Shown one piece after another: positions 18,582-27,373 of a stretch of DNA of 64,000 nucleotides (the stretch's first letter is position 1; each line of letters begins with the position of its first letter). Position numbers and translations under genes: made by a program. This DNA is from Cohnella xylanilytica (lineage in GTDB: Bacteria; Bacillota; Bacilli; Paenibacillales; Paenibacillaceae), in assembly GCF_014212175.1 (NCBI RefSeq), contig NZ_JACJVR010000031.1, forward strand, positions 84,529-148,528, in the 5' to 3' direction. The notes under the pieces were generated by a model. It was not told the origin of the DNA. It was given only the letters and a program-made list of their open reading frames with translations, and made no database searches.

Positions 18582-18610
18582 AATATAGACGGCTCGGCGA
18601 GAGGTGTCAA
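18582..18610 (-). promoter_or_regulatory. Consensus sigma-A promoter of the MarR-ABC-ABC operon
   Basis: On the minus strand TTGACA (18610-18605), a 17-base spacer and TATATT (18587-18582). Confidence 0.8.
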
Positions 18611-18755
18611 AGGATTTCCGCGGGGGAGAGGGCGGGCCGAAGGGCGAGGGCCGCTACTTTCCCGCTACTCCTGCCCGCCTTCGGTGTGTTATGCTAGGAG
18701 GTAGATGTACGTACAAGTCATGAACTCATGATTTCGCACTTATGAGGAGGACGTT

Positions 18756-19757
18756 ATGGCGACGAATAAGGCTTACGAGGGCACTTATCATGGAGAGCAA
18801 GCCGTCTGGCTTCAAGCCGGACCTTATGAGGCGGCCGTTCTGCCGCAGATCGGGGCGAACCTGATCGCGTTCCGCGACACGCGGCGGGGCTACGCGATTC
18901 TGCGCGAGCCGGGCGCGGACGGAATGGAAGCGTTCAAGGCGAATCCGGGCGTGCACGGCATCCCCGTGCTGTTCCCGCCGAACCGCTATGATGCCGGCAA
19001 ATTCCCGTGGGAAGGCACGACCTATCAATTCCCGGTGAACGAGACGGCGAGAGGCAACCACCTGCACGGCTTCGCGCATACGACGCCGTGGAAGGTCGAC
19101 CGCTTCGGCGCCGACGAGCTCGAGAGCCGCGTCACGCTGTCGCTGACGGTCGCGGAAGGGCATCCGGTGTACGAGTACCTGCCGTTCGAGTTCACGCTGA
19201 AGCTTCAATACACCTTGAGCGAAGACGGGCTGCACCAGCGGGTTACCGTGCGCAACGACGGGGAGAAGCGGCTTCCGTGCCTGCTGGCGTTCCATACGGC
19301 CGTGAACGCGCCGTTCGCCCCCGGCAGCGGGAACGACGACGTCCGCTTCAAGCTGACGATCGGCGAGCGCTGGGAGATGGGCGCGGACGACCGGATGCTT
19401 CCGACCGGGCGCTTCCAGCCGCTCAGCGAAGGCGAGAAGAAGATGATCGAGGGCACGCAGTCCCCGTTCTTCGAACCGATGGACAATCACTACACGTCCC
19501 GGCCGCAGAACGGGCGGAACTACATGGAGCTGACCGATACGCGCGCGGGCGTCAAGCTCGTGTACGACGTCGGCGTCGGCTACAAGCAGTGGATGATCTG
19601 GAACAGCGGCGCCCAGGGCGGCTTCTTCTGTCCGGAGCCGCAGGTGAACCTGGTCAACGCCCCGAACGTCGATCTTCCGGCGGAGGATATCGGGCTGATC
19701 GGGCTGGAGAAGGGCGAGATCTGGGAAGAGACGAGCCGGCTGTATCTGATCGGATAA
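18756..19757 (+). CDS. Aldose 1-epimerase family protein
   Basis: This 333-residue cytosolic protein has the galactose mutarotase-like beta-sandwich pattern. The segment G-N-H-L-H-G-F-A-H near residue 105 supplies the catalytic-region histidines, and F-C-P-E-P-Q-V-N near residue 290 supplies the conserved glutamate. Aldose 1-epimerases interconvert alpha and beta anomers of hexoses. The family also contains hexose-6-phosphate epimerases (YeaD type), so the exact sugar is open. A GAGGAGGAC site precedes the ATG. It is a single gene with its own terminator. Confidence 0.83.
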   Translation: MATNKAYEGTYHGEQAVWLQAGPYEAAVLPQIGANLIAFRDTRRGYAILREPGADGMEAFKANPGVHGIPVLFPPNRYDAGKFPWEGTTYQFPVNETARGNHLHGFAHTTPWKVDRFGADELESRVTLSLTVAEGHPVYEYLPFEFTLKLQYTLSEDGLHQRVTVRNDGEKRLPCLLAFHTAVNAPFAPGSGNDDVRFKLTIGERWEMGADDRMLPTGRFQPLSEGEKKMIEGTQSPFFEPMDNHYTSRPQNGRNYMELTDTRAGVKLVYDVGVGYKQWMIWNSGAQGGFFCPEPQVNLVNAPNVDLPAEDIGLIGLEKGEIWEETSRLYLIG

Positions 19758-19762
19758 GGCGG

Positions 19763-19821
19763 GAAGACGGGGAGCGGGGTTCGCGGGCCGGAAGGCCGGG
19801 CGGCTCCGCTTCTTTATTTTT
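19763..19821 (+). terminator. Intrinsic terminator after the epimerase gene
   Basis: GAAGACGGGGAGC pairs imperfectly with GCTCCGCTTC around an inner CCGG/CCGG hairpin, followed by TTTATTTTT. Confidence 0.65.
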
Positions 19822-19880
19822 GGCGCGATTTGGGAGAAAATGAACACCTAGGACAATAAACGGAGAGGACCTAACGCGTC

Positions 19881-21893
19881 ATGGAGTTATTTCTCGTCAT
19901 TCTCGTTTTGCTGGCGCTGATCGGCGTCTCGAACGTGCTGAACCGGATCGTGCCGGCCGTTCCGGTGCCCTTGTTCCAGGTGGCGCTAGGCGCCTTGCTG
20001 ACTCTCGGGCCGTTCGGCGTCCACCTGGAGCTGGAGCCCGAGCTGTTCTTCGTTCTGTTCGTGGCCCCGCTGCTGTTCAACGACGGAAGGAGGATGCCGC
20101 GGGACGAGCTGTGGAAGCTGCGGGGCTCGATCCTGCTGCTGGCGGTCGGGCTCGTCTTCGCGACGGTGCTCGCGGGCGGCTACGGCATTCACGCGATGAT
20201 TCCGTCCATCCCGCTGTCCGCCGCCTTCGCCCTCGCCGCGATTCTGTCCCCGACGGACGCCGTCGCCGTAAGCGCCTTGTCGGGCCGGATCAACCTGCCC
20301 AAGGGAATCATCCGGCTGCTCGAGGGCGAGGCGCTCATGAACGACGCGTCCGGCCTCGTCGCCTTCAAGTTCGCCGTGGCGGCGACGGTCACGGGCGTGT
20401 TCTCGCTGCCGCACGCGACCGTGAGCTTCGTGCTGATCGCGGTCGGAGGCTTGCTCAGCGGGGTCGTCCTCTCGTTCCTGGTCATCCTGCTGCGGACGTT
20501 CCTCCGCCGCCTCGGCATCGAGGACGCGACGATGCACATGCTCATCCAGATTCTGACCCCGTTCGTCATCTACATGGTGTCCGAGGAGATCGGCGTCTCC
20601 GGCATTCTCGCCGTCGTCGCCGGCGGCATCTTCCACGCGGTCGCCAAGGACCGGATGGAGCCTTATGCGACGAAGCTGCAGGTCGTCTCGGCGAGCACGT
20701 GGTCCGTCATACTGTTCATCCTGAACGGCCTCGTGTTCCTTATTCTCGGCCTGCAAATCCCGGGCGCGGCGTCGGTTATCTTCCGCGATCCGAACTTCGA
20801 CAACTACCAGGTCATCGGTTACATCGCGATTATCACCGTCAGTCTATACGCGCTGCGGTTCGCATGGGTGTACCTGTTCTCCGCGCTCGACCCCAAGGAG
20901 AGAACGAATCGGCGGAAGCTGAAGGATTCGGTGCTGACGGCGCTGTCCGGCGTCCGGGGCGCGGTTACGCTCGCGGGCGCGTTCTCCATTCCTCTGTTCC
21001 TGGAGGACGGGAGTCCTTTTCCCCAGCGGGATTTGATTATTTTCCTGTCGGCCGGGGTGATCTTGTTCACGCTTCTGACGGCGAGCATCGCGCTCCCCCT
21101 GCTGTCCAGGCGCTCCGGCGCCGCGCGGGAAGGGGACAAGCATCTGTCCGAGAACGAGGCCCAGATCCGGATCGTCGAGAAGGCGATGCGCGGTCTCAAG
21201 GAGGAGGCGAACGAGGAGAACAAGGAGGCCGTGATGTCCGTCCTCGGCGACTACAACCGCAAGCTGCAGCAGATCCGGACGCAGCCGGGGTTCAAGGAGC
21301 GCAAGGCCTGGCGCTCGGACTTCGGCCGGCTGTGGGCGGCGGGGCTGAAGGCGGAGCGGGAGGAGATGGAGCGGCAGCTCGAGGCCGGGAAGATCTCTCC
21401 GGAGACGGCTCGCCGGTTCGAGGCGGCGCTGGGCCGCATGGAATCGCTTCTGGTCAGCGGACGGTTCCGGTTCCTCGCGACTTCGTTGAGGCTGGCGTTC
21501 AAGCGGCTGTGGAAAAGGGCGACGGGCCGCGGCCGCAAAGCCTGGTCTCTTGAAGAGGTGAAGGAGCTGAAGAGGCTGAAGCTCGATACGTCGAAGGCGG
21601 CGATCGTTCGGCTGCGGGAAGAGACGGGCGGCGCGAACAAGGAGGCGGCCCTTCCGATCATCATGCACTACCAGGACGCGATCGAGCGGCTCCGGGACAG
21701 CATGGCGTCCCCGCAGCGGCAGGAGAAGTTCGCGCAGATGAAGAGGGAAGTGGAGCTGAAGGCGATCCAGCTGGAGAGGGACGCGCTTCAGGAGATGTAC
21801 GCGGCCGGCGAGGTGACGCTCGGGATGGTGAACAGCCTGCGCTTCTTCATCAACACGATGGAAGCGACGGTGACGGAGGACCAGATCGAGTAG
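19881..21893 (+). CDS. CPA1 family Na+/H+ antiporter with long cytoplasmic tail
   Basis: This 670-residue protein has about 12-13 membrane helices up to residue ~405. F-V-A-P-L-L-F-N-D-G-R-R-M near 65-77, S-P-T-D-A-V-A-V-S near 123-131 and G-E-A-L-M-N-D-A-S-G near 150-159 are the conserved ion-site and inhibitor-region motifs of bacterial NhaP/YjcE-type antiporters. The last ~260 residues are soluble and highly charged, with coiled-coil character, and probably regulate transport. It exchanges cytosolic Na+ (or K+) for protons in pH and salt homeostasis. It ends at a terminator. Confidence 0.87.
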   Translation: MELFLVILVLLALIGVSNVLNRIVPAVPVPLFQVALGALLTLGPFGVHLELEPELFFVLFVAPLLFNDGRRMPRDELWKLRGSILLLAVGLVFATVLAGGYGIHAMIPSIPLSAAFALAAILSPTDAVAVSALSGRINLPKGIIRLLEGEALMNDASGLVAFKFAVAATVTGVFSLPHATVSFVLIAVGGLLSGVVLSFLVILLRTFLRRLGIEDATMHMLIQILTPFVIYMVSEEIGVSGILAVVAGGIFHAVAKDRMEPYATKLQVVSASTWSVILFILNGLVFLILGLQIPGAASVIFRDPNFDNYQVIGYIAIITVSLYALRFAWVYLFSALDPKERTNRRKLKDSVLTALSGVRGAVTLAGAFSIPLFLEDGSPFPQRDLIIFLSAGVILFTLLTASIALPLLSRRSGAAREGDKHLSENEAQIRIVEKAMRGLKEEANEENKEAVMSVLGDYNRKLQQIRTQPGFKERKAWRSDFGRLWAAGLKAEREEMERQLEAGKISPETARRFEAALGRMESLLVSGRFRFLATSLRLAFKRLWKRATGRGRKAWSLEEVKELKRLKLDTSKAAIVRLREETGGANKEAALPIIMHYQDAIERLRDSMASPQRQEKFAQMKREVELKAIQLERDALQEMYAAGEVTLGMVNSLRFFINTMEATVTEDQIE

Positions 21894-21959
21894 GGGAGGC
21901 GCCGCTGTCCGGCATTATTGCCAAGTACCGCCCCCTTCCGGCGCTCTCAGCCTCGACAG

Positions 21960-21999
21960 ACAGCCCCATCGCCGTCCGAAGACGGCGCGGGGCTGTTTT
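21960..21999 (+). terminator. Intrinsic terminator after the antiporter gene
   Basis: ACAGCCCC/GGGGCTGT outer stem with GCCGTC/GACGGC inner stem, then TTTT. Confidence 0.85.
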
Positions 22000-22034
22000 G
22001 CCGTCCGCAATGTGGTTAATGCCTGAAGGCCGCT

Positions 22035-22727
22035 TTAACGCATCGAACGTTCGAAATTATCCAAAATGCCGCGAAGCATGGCGTGCGAATCCGCCGTCCG
22101 TCCGAGCTGTTCGCGGATGGCGTCGGCGCTCTGGACGTACGGGGCGTCCGTCAGCTCGTCCGACCATCGCGTCAGCATCTCCCCGATGCAGGCCGGCGTC
22201 GTCTCCAGGTGGAACTGGACTCCAAGCACGTACGGGCCGTAGGCGAAGGCTTGGTTCGCGCAAGCCTCCGAGGTGGCCAGCGGGACGGCGCCGGGCGGCA
22301 GCTCGAACGCGTCTCCGTGCCATTGGTAGGAGTGGAATTCCTCCGGGAGCCCCTCAAGGAGGGGGTGCCGCTCATGGGTTCGCCGCACCGGGTGGAAGCC
22401 GATCTCCTTCCGGCTGCTCCGGTACACCCGGCCGCCGAGCACTTCCGCGAGCAGCTGGCCTCCGAGGCAGATGCCGAGCACGCTTTTGCCCGCGATGGCC
22501 GCGTTGCGGATGAACCGCTTCTCCCGGACGAGCCAGGGGTTCCCGCTCTCGTCGTACACGCTCATCGGTCCGCCGAGGATGACGAGCAGATCGAAGGAGT
22601 CGATGTCAGGCAATGTTCCTTCGACGGAGGGATCGATCATCGCGACGGAGTGGCCCTTCCGTCGAGCCCATTCCGCGATCGCGCTCTCGTCGTCGAAGGA
22701 GAAATGCTTCAGCAGCACAAGCTTCAT
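22035..22727 (-). CDS. Class I glutamine amidotransferase (GMP synthase-like)
   Basis: This 230-residue stand-alone amidotransferase has a triad of nucleophile Cys87 in G-I-C-L-G-G-Q, His173 in Q-F-H-L-E and Glu175. The sequence L-G-G-P-M-S-V-Y-D near residue 51 forms the oxyanion region. Relatives are annotated as GMP-synthase-like or gamma-glutamyl-hydrolase-like enzymes; the ammonia acceptor is unknown because no synthase partner lies nearby. It has its own promoter with a nearby direct repeat. The ATG at 22727 has a GGGGAAGAG site. Confidence 0.85.
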   Translation of the reverse strand: MKLVLLKHFSFDDESAIAEWARRKGHSVAMIDPSVEGTLPDIDSFDLLVILGGPMSVYDESGNPWLVREKRFIRNAAIAGKSVLGICLGGQLLAEVLGGRVYRSSRKEIGFHPVRRTHERHPLLEGLPEEFHSYQWHGDAFELPPGAVPLATSEACANQAFAYGPYVLGVQFHLETTPACIGEMLTRWSDELTDAPYVQSADAIREQLGRTADSHAMLRGILDNFERSMR

Positions 22728-22786
22728 GCGCTCTTCCCCCCAGAATGGCTGTCCGTCCGGCGTCGCCGTCCGTTCTCAGCGCACGG

Positions 22787-22807
22787 TGTTGGTCAATCTG
22801 TTGGTCA
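22787..22807. promoter_or_regulatory. Operator-like direct repeat at the amidotransferase promoter
   Basis: TGTTGGTCA occurs at 22787-22795 and 22799-22807, period 12 bases, running from the -10 box into the early transcribed region. Confidence 0.4.
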
Positions 22808-22835
22808 TTTTATCTGCAATTCCGGATTGCGTCAA
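22807..22835 (-). promoter_or_regulatory. Sigma-A promoter of the amidotransferase gene
   Basis: On the minus strand TTGACG (22835-22830), a 17-base spacer and TAAAAT (22812-22807). Confidence 0.75.
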
Positions 22836-22911
22836 CATATGTGACATAAAGGATCGCGGAACGCCCGTGTTTCGTAGCGAGAGGTGAATAAACCTGACTT
22901 GGCAGGGGGCG

Positions 22912-22943
22912 GAATAGAAGGAAGAGCCTCCGCAGAGGGAGGC
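22912..22943 (-). terminator. Intrinsic terminator after the DHA2 exporter gene
   Basis: GCCTCC/GGAGGC with a 6-base loop, then TCTTCCTTCT on the minus strand, ~85 bases past the stop. The rest of the 22836-23028 gap shows no gene. Confidence 0.6.
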
Positions 22944-23028
22944 CCGCCGATGTCTTCTATTCATGTCCTCCTATTCATGACTTCATGTCGTTCGGAGCCA
23001 GTCTCCCCGTTCGATCCAGAAGACAGAC

Positions 23029-24642
23029 TCAAGCACCCGGCGAGGAATCGGACGGGACGGCGGAAGGTGGACGCGGCTCTTCCGGCTCCCGGGCGCTTGC
23101 GCCCGCCTTCCTCCCGGCGGATAAGCGGAACAGCAGCAGGGAAGCGGCGGCTCCGAGCACGCTTAAGGCGGCGGATAGCGCCATCGTCGCGTGCATTCCT
23201 TCCGCGAACAGGCGGGCCCCCTCGCGGGCGACGAGCTCGCGAACGTCGCCGGGCGCGGAGTTCAGCAGTTCCCCGCCGATCGCTCCGCTCCGCCACGCCT
23301 CGAGCAGCCGCTCCTTCGCTTCGCCGGCCAGCGGCAGCTTGGCGAGCGCGCCGGGAGCGGCTCCTTCGATCTGGGACGACAGGACCGTTCCCGCCAAGGC
23401 GACGCCGAAGATCGCGCTCACCTGCCGGGTCGTGCTGACGATGCCGGAGGCGGCCCCGGCCCTCTCTGGCGTCACGGCTCCCATAACGGCGTTCGTGGCG
23501 GAGGTGCCGGCCATCGAGATGCCGAACCCGAGCAGGACGAGCGCCCAGGCGAAAGAGAGATAGGAATCGCCGGGATCGGGCAGCGTCAGTCCGGCGAGAG
23601 CTGCCGCGATCGCGACGAGGCTGGCCGGAATGACGAGGCGCGGAGCCAGCTTCGCGGACCAGGAGCTGCCCAGGAACGAGAAGACCATGATGCTCGCCGT
23701 GAGCGAGAGGAAGCGAACGCCCGTCTCGACCGGCGACAGTCCTTCCGCGCTCTGCCAGAACATCGTGAGTTGGAACAAGATGGCGTAGAGCCCCAGGAAG
23801 CCGAGGAAGTTGACGATCGCCGCCGCCGTCACCACCGGGTTGCGGAACAGCCGCAGCGGGAACATCGGCTGCTTCGCCCGGAGCTCCCAGACCAGGAACG
23901 CGACAAGCGCGACGCCGGAAGCGGCGAGCGAGCCGGCAATCTCCGGGGAGCCCCAGCCGCGCGAATGCCCTTCGATTAGCGCGAAGGCCAGCAGTCCGAT
24001 GAAGGCGAGGAAGCCGATCTGTCCCGGCGCGTCGAGCTTGCGGGCCTGCCGGGGCGCGGCCGGAGCCTTCGCGGCGAGCAAGAGGGCGGCGACGACGATC
24101 CCTACCGGCACGTTGATCCAGAAGATGCTCTCCCAGCCGTAAGCCTCGACGAGCCAGCCTCCGAGCACGGGGCCGGCCGCCAGCGCCAACCCGCCGACGG
24201 AAGCCCAGATGCCGATCGCCTTGGCCCGTTCGGCCGGCTCCGGGTACATGCCGCGGATCATGGCCAGCGACACGGGGATGAGAATGGCGCCGAACGCGCC
24301 CTGCACGGCCCTGCCGGCCAGCAGCCATTCGATGCTGCCCGAGAGGGCGCAGACGGCCGAGCAGGCGGTGAAGCCGATCAGCCCGGTCAGGAACAGAGGG
24401 CGGTGGCCGACGGAGTCGCCGACCGTTCCGGCCGCCATCTGAAGGCAGCCGAAGGCGAGGACATAGGCGTCGACGACCCACTGCAAGCCCCGAAGCCCGG
24501 TTCCGAGGCTCGATTGGATGTCGGGCAGCGCGACGTTGACGATGGTCCCGTCCAGATACACGACGAACAGCCCGAGCGTGATCAGGAGCAGATGGAGGCC
24601 TCGCCGGCGGGAGGCCAAGGCGGGATGAACGGCAGAGTTCAA
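23029..24642 (-). CDS. DHA2 family MFS drug exporter (EmrB/QacA type)
   Basis: This 537-residue protein has 14 predicted membrane helices. V-Y-L-D-G-T-I-V-N-V-A-L-P near residue 28 is motif D of the EmrB/QacA branch, and G-P-V-L-G-G-W-L near 156 is motif C of antiporters. It exports drugs or metabolites with proton antiport. The TTG start at 24642 has AGGAGG seven bases upstream. It is transcribed divergently from a LysR regulator through a shared 158-base region, which strongly suggests control by that regulator. Confidence 0.88.
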   Translation of the reverse strand: MNSAVHPALASRRRGLHLLLITLGLFVVYLDGTIVNVALPDIQSSLGTGLRGLQWVVDAYVLAFGCLQMAAGTVGDSVGHRPLFLTGLIGFTACSAVCALSGSIEWLLAGRAVQGAFGAILIPVSLAMIRGMYPEPAERAKAIGIWASVGGLALAAGPVLGGWLVEAYGWESIFWINVPVGIVVAALLLAAKAPAAPRQARKLDAPGQIGFLAFIGLLAFALIEGHSRGWGSPEIAGSLAASGVALVAFLVWELRAKQPMFPLRLFRNPVVTAAAIVNFLGFLGLYAILFQLTMFWQSAEGLSPVETGVRFLSLTASIMVFSFLGSSWSAKLAPRLVIPASLVAIAAALAGLTLPDPGDSYLSFAWALVLLGFGISMAGTSATNAVMGAVTPERAGAASGIVSTTRQVSAIFGVALAGTVLSSQIEGAAPGALAKLPLAGEAKERLLEAWRSGAIGGELLNSAPGDVRELVAREGARLFAEGMHATMALSAALSVLGAAASLLLFRLSAGRKAGASAREPEEPRPPSAVPSDSSPGA

Positions 24643-24704
24643 ACGAATTCCTCCTTCGATTCGGATGTGCCGGGCCGGGCGATGCCGGCCGGTTCCGTCG
24701 AACT

Positions 24705-24724
24705 CATTGTAGAATTTGACAATG
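24705..24724. promoter_or_regulatory. LysR-type operator candidate between exporter and regulator
   Basis: CATTGT, 8 bases, ACAATG: a perfect inverted repeat that contains the T-N11-A spacing typical of LysR boxes and overlaps the -35 of the lysR promoter. Confidence 0.5.
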
Positions 24725-24744
24725 CATAACGTCTAATTTATTGT
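24716..24744 (+). promoter_or_regulatory. Sigma-A promoter of the LysR gene
   Basis: TTGACA (24716-24721), a 17-base spacer and TATTGT (24739-24744). Confidence 0.65.
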
Positions 24745-24800
24745 TTTCATATATATCATGCACGAGATTAATCAATTATTAGGAAAAGGGTGGGAGCGTT

Positions 24801-25688
24801 ATGGAGCTGAACCAGTTGGAGTACTTCCTGACGGTGGCGAGATTGCAGCATGTGACCCGCGCGGCGGAGGCTCTGTCGATTACGCAGCCCGCGCTCAGCC
24901 ATTCGATCGCCAAGCTCGAGGAGGAGCTCGGGGTGCAGCTGTTCGAGCGAAGCGGCCGCAACGTTCAATTGAACCGTTATGGCGAGCTGTTCGCGAGGCG
25001 GGTGGAGCGGGTCGTGCAGGAGATCGACAAGGGCAAGCAGGAGATCGAGGAGCTGACGAACCCCGAATCCGGCGTCGTGTCGCTGGCCTTCCTGAACGTC
25101 CTCGGCACCCGGCTCATCCCTAGCCTGGTCAAGGAGTTCAAGCGGGAACGCCCGAACGTCCGCTTCGAGCTCCAGCAAGGAACGGGGACGTTCATCCGGA
25201 GCCAGCTGGAGACGGGGGCGTGCGATCTGATCATCACGTCGGCCTGTTCCGGAGACGTCTCGGGCGCCTGGACGCCTTTCCATACCTACAGGCTCGACGT
25301 CGTCGTGCCCAAGGGGCATGCATGGAGCGGGAGGAAGGAGGTCGAGCTGAGGGAGCTGGCGGAAGAACCGTATATCGGGCTCAAAAACCAGTGCGGCCTC
25401 AAAACGTCCATCGAGGAGATGCTGGAGAAGGCGGACGTGGCGCCGCATGCGCTATACGAAGCGGAGGATCTGCCGACGGTGGCCGGGTTCGTCTCGGCCG
25501 GGCTGGGCGTCTCTCTGCTGCCGCGGGCCGAAGGACTGGCGCTGGAAGGCGTATGCTGGGTTCCGCTTCGGGATCCCGGCAACGAGTTCGAGGTCGGCAT
25601 CGAATGGAAGGAGAAGCGCTACTTGTCCCCGGCGGCCAAGGCGTTCCGCGAATTCGTCGCGGGAAGGCGCTTCGCGTCCGTCGTCTGA
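24801..25688 (+). CDS. LysR family transcriptional regulator
   Basis: This 295-residue regulator has the LysR N-terminal helix-turn-helix, M-E-L-N-Q-L-E-Y-F-L-T-V-A, then T-R-A-A-E-A-L-S-I-T-Q-P-A-L-S-H-S-I-A-K-L-E, and a periplasmic-binding-like effector domain from about residue 90. The overall look is that of the CynR/GltC-like members common in Paenibacillus. It is divergent from the DHA2 exporter and should switch it in response to a small molecule. The effector cannot be told. Confidence 0.9.
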   Translation: MELNQLEYFLTVARLQHVTRAAEALSITQPALSHSIAKLEEELGVQLFERSGRNVQLNRYGELFARRVERVVQEIDKGKQEIEELTNPESGVVSLAFLNVLGTRLIPSLVKEFKRERPNVRFELQQGTGTFIRSQLETGACDLIITSACSGDVSGAWTPFHTYRLDVVVPKGHAWSGRKEVELRELAEEPYIGLKNQCGLKTSIEEMLEKADVAPHALYEAEDLPTVAGFVSAGLGVSLLPRAEGLALEGVCWVPLRDPGNEFEVGIEWKEKRYLSPAAKAFREFVAGRRFASVV

Positions 25689-25711
25689 GGAGAGAATTTT
25701 TGCCGCGTGCA

Positions 25712-25726
25712 TGATAATTGTTCTCA
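25712..25726. promoter_or_regulatory. Fur-box-like sequence without an obvious target gene
   Basis: TGATAAT-T-GTTCTCA matches the 7-1-7 Fur heptad palindrome at 12 of 14 arm positions, in a locally AT-rich patch. The nearest genes are the 3' end of lysR and the 3' end of the DUF1540 gene, so the target is unclear. Confidence 0.3.
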
Positions 25727-25769
25727 ATAGCGGGCATAATGCAGGAAGAAGCGGCATGGGGAAAAAAGA

Positions 25770-25804
25770 GAGAAAGAAAAAGAACGGCTCTGCGGCGAGC
25801 CGTT
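25770..25804 (-). terminator. Intrinsic terminator after the DUF1540 gene
   Basis: AACGGCTC/GAGCCGTT with a 6-base loop, followed on the minus strand by CTTTTTCTTTC. Confidence 0.8.
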
Positions 25805-25831
25805 CCCGAAGCCTGCTTTTTTCCCCTGCGG

Positions 25832-25987
25832 TCAGATCTTCGGTTCGAACGTCTTGCAGTCGGTCTCCTCCGAGTTGCGGGCTTCCGTCCCCCGGTTGTT
25901 GACCACGTAGATCGAAGTGGCGGCGCACTTGTTGCCCGTCGCCCAATACTTGCACGAATTCACTTCGCACAGCACGTCCTTGGCCAT
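25832..25987 (-). CDS. DUF1540 domain mini-protein (51 aa)
   Basis: This 51-residue cysteine-rich protein starts M-A-K-D-V-L-C-E-V-N. Cysteines are at 7, 12, 21 and 44, the spacing expected for the DUF1540 domain, probably a small metal-binding fold. Such proteins are common in spore formers; their function is not established. A very good GGAGGTGA ribosome binding site lies just before the ATG and a terminator follows 28 bases after the stop, so the gene is convincing despite its size. Confidence 0.82.
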   Translation of the reverse strand: MAKDVLCEVNSCKYWATGNKCAATSIYVVNNRGTEARNSEETDCKTFEPKI

Positions 25988-26133
25988 CGCGTTCACCTCC
26001 CTCCCTCTCCTTAGAATGGGTGAATCGCCGGCCGTTCATACGTCGCGCCCGCACCGGAACGCCGTTTCGGTGCTTGTCGCCGTTCGTGTATAATGGAGCC
26101 TATACAAGAAGATCGAAATAGACGGAGGCGGAC

Positions 26134-27294
26134 ATGTTCCAGACGAAGAAGCTCATGCTGCTCGGTTCGGGAGAATTGGGCAAGGAAGTCGTCATCGAAG
26201 CGCAGAGACTCGGGGTCGAGACCGTCGCGGTCGACCGCTACGAAGGAGCTCCGGCCATGCACGTGGCCGATCGCAGCTACGTGATCGACATGCTCGACAG
26301 ACAGGCCCTGCGGGAGCTCGTCGAGAAGGAGAAGCCGGACCTCATCGTGCCGGAGATCGAGGCGATCGCGACCGCCGAGCTCGTGAAGCTGGAAGAGGAA
26401 GGCTTCCGCGTCATCCCGACCGCCCGCGCGGCGCGGCTGACGATGGACCGCGAGGGCATCCGCCGGCTCGCGGCCGAGACGCTCGGGCTTCCGACGGCGA
26501 AGTACCGGTTCGCGGACACGTACGGGCAGTTCGCGGACGCCGCGCGGGAGATGGGCTTCCCCTGCGTCGTGAAGCCGCTTATGAGCTCCTCCGGCAAAGG
26601 CCAGAGCGTCTGCCGGTCGGAGGAGGAGCTGCCGAGGAGCTGGCAGATCGCGATGGAAGGCGGCCGGGTGCAGCAGGGGCGCGTCATCGTCGAGGAATTC
26701 ATCCGCTTCGAGTCCGAGATTACGCTGCTCACCGTCCGTTCCGTTCACGGCACGCAATTCTGCCCGCCGATCGGGCACATTCAGAAGGACGGCGACTATA
26801 TCGAGTCGTGGCAGCCTCACGCGATGACGGAAGCTCAGCTCGAAGAAGCGAAGCGGATCGCACGCGTCATTACGGACGAGCTGGGCGGGGCCGGTCTCTT
26901 CGGCGTCGAGCTGTTCCTCTCCGGCGACAAGGTATACTTCAGCGAAGTGTCGCCGCGTCCTCACGATACGGGGCTCGTCACGCTCGCCAGCCAGAACCTG
27001 TCGGAGTTCGCCCTCCACGTCCGGGCGATTCTCGGCCTGCCGATCCCGGAGATCAAGCTCGTGTCGCCCGGAGCGAGCCGCCCGCTCAAGGCGGACGCCG
27101 AATGGTCGTCCTACCGGCTGCTCGGCGCGGAAGAGGCGCTGGCTCTTCCGGACGCGCAGCTGCGCGTCTTCGGCAAGCCGGTGACCAAGCCGGGGCGCCG
27201 GATGGCCGTCGCGCTTGCCGCGGCCGACACCGTGGAAGAGGCGCGCCGCGTCGCCGCGGAGGCTCTCTCCAAGCTGAAGCTGGAGGGTGAGTGA
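26134..27294 (+). CDS. purT: Formate-dependent phosphoribosylglycinamide formyltransferase 2
   Basis: This 386-residue ATP-grasp enzyme converts GAR, formate and ATP to formyl-GAR in purine synthesis, an alternative to the folate-dependent Pur[12 protein letters not shown] near residue 9 forms the substrate-binding loop, [14 protein letters not shown] near 150 the ATP-grasp loop, and [12 protein letters not shown] near 270 the Mg/ATP residues. The length matches the family. A TATAAT at 26089-26094 may be its -10 box, although no good -35 was seen. The gene stands apart from any pur operon. Confidence 0.93.
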   Translation: MFQTKKLMLLGSGELGKEVVIEAQRLGVETVAVDRYEGAPAMHVADRSYVIDMLDRQALRELVEKEKPDLIVPEIEAIATAELVKLEEEGFRVIPTARAARLTMDREGIRRLAAETLGLPTAKYRFADTYGQFADAAREMGFPCVVKPLMSSSGKGQSVCRSEEELPRSWQIAMEGGRVQQGRVIVEEFIRFESEITLLTVRSVHGTQFCPPIGHIQKDGDYIESWQPHAMTEAQLEEAKRIARVITDELGGAGLFGVELFLSGDKVYFSEVSPRPHDTGLVTLASQNLSEFALHVRAILGLPIPEIKLVSPGASRPLKADAEWSSYRLLGAEEALALPDAQLRVFGKPVTKPGRRMAVALAAADTVEEARRVAAEALSKLKLEGE

Positions 27295-27310
27295 CGAAGG
27301 ATTCGGTTCG

Positions 27311-27340
27311 TTGACAACCGAAGAAGGCGTGTTCAATAAT
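27311..27340 (+). promoter_or_regulatory. Sigma-A promoter of the Rrf2 gene
   Basis: TTGACA (27311-27316), an 18-base spacer and AATAAT (27335-27340), directly after the purT stop. Confidence 0.6.
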
Positions 27341-27373
27341 AGGAGAACACCGAAGACGAAGGAGGCGCCGACG

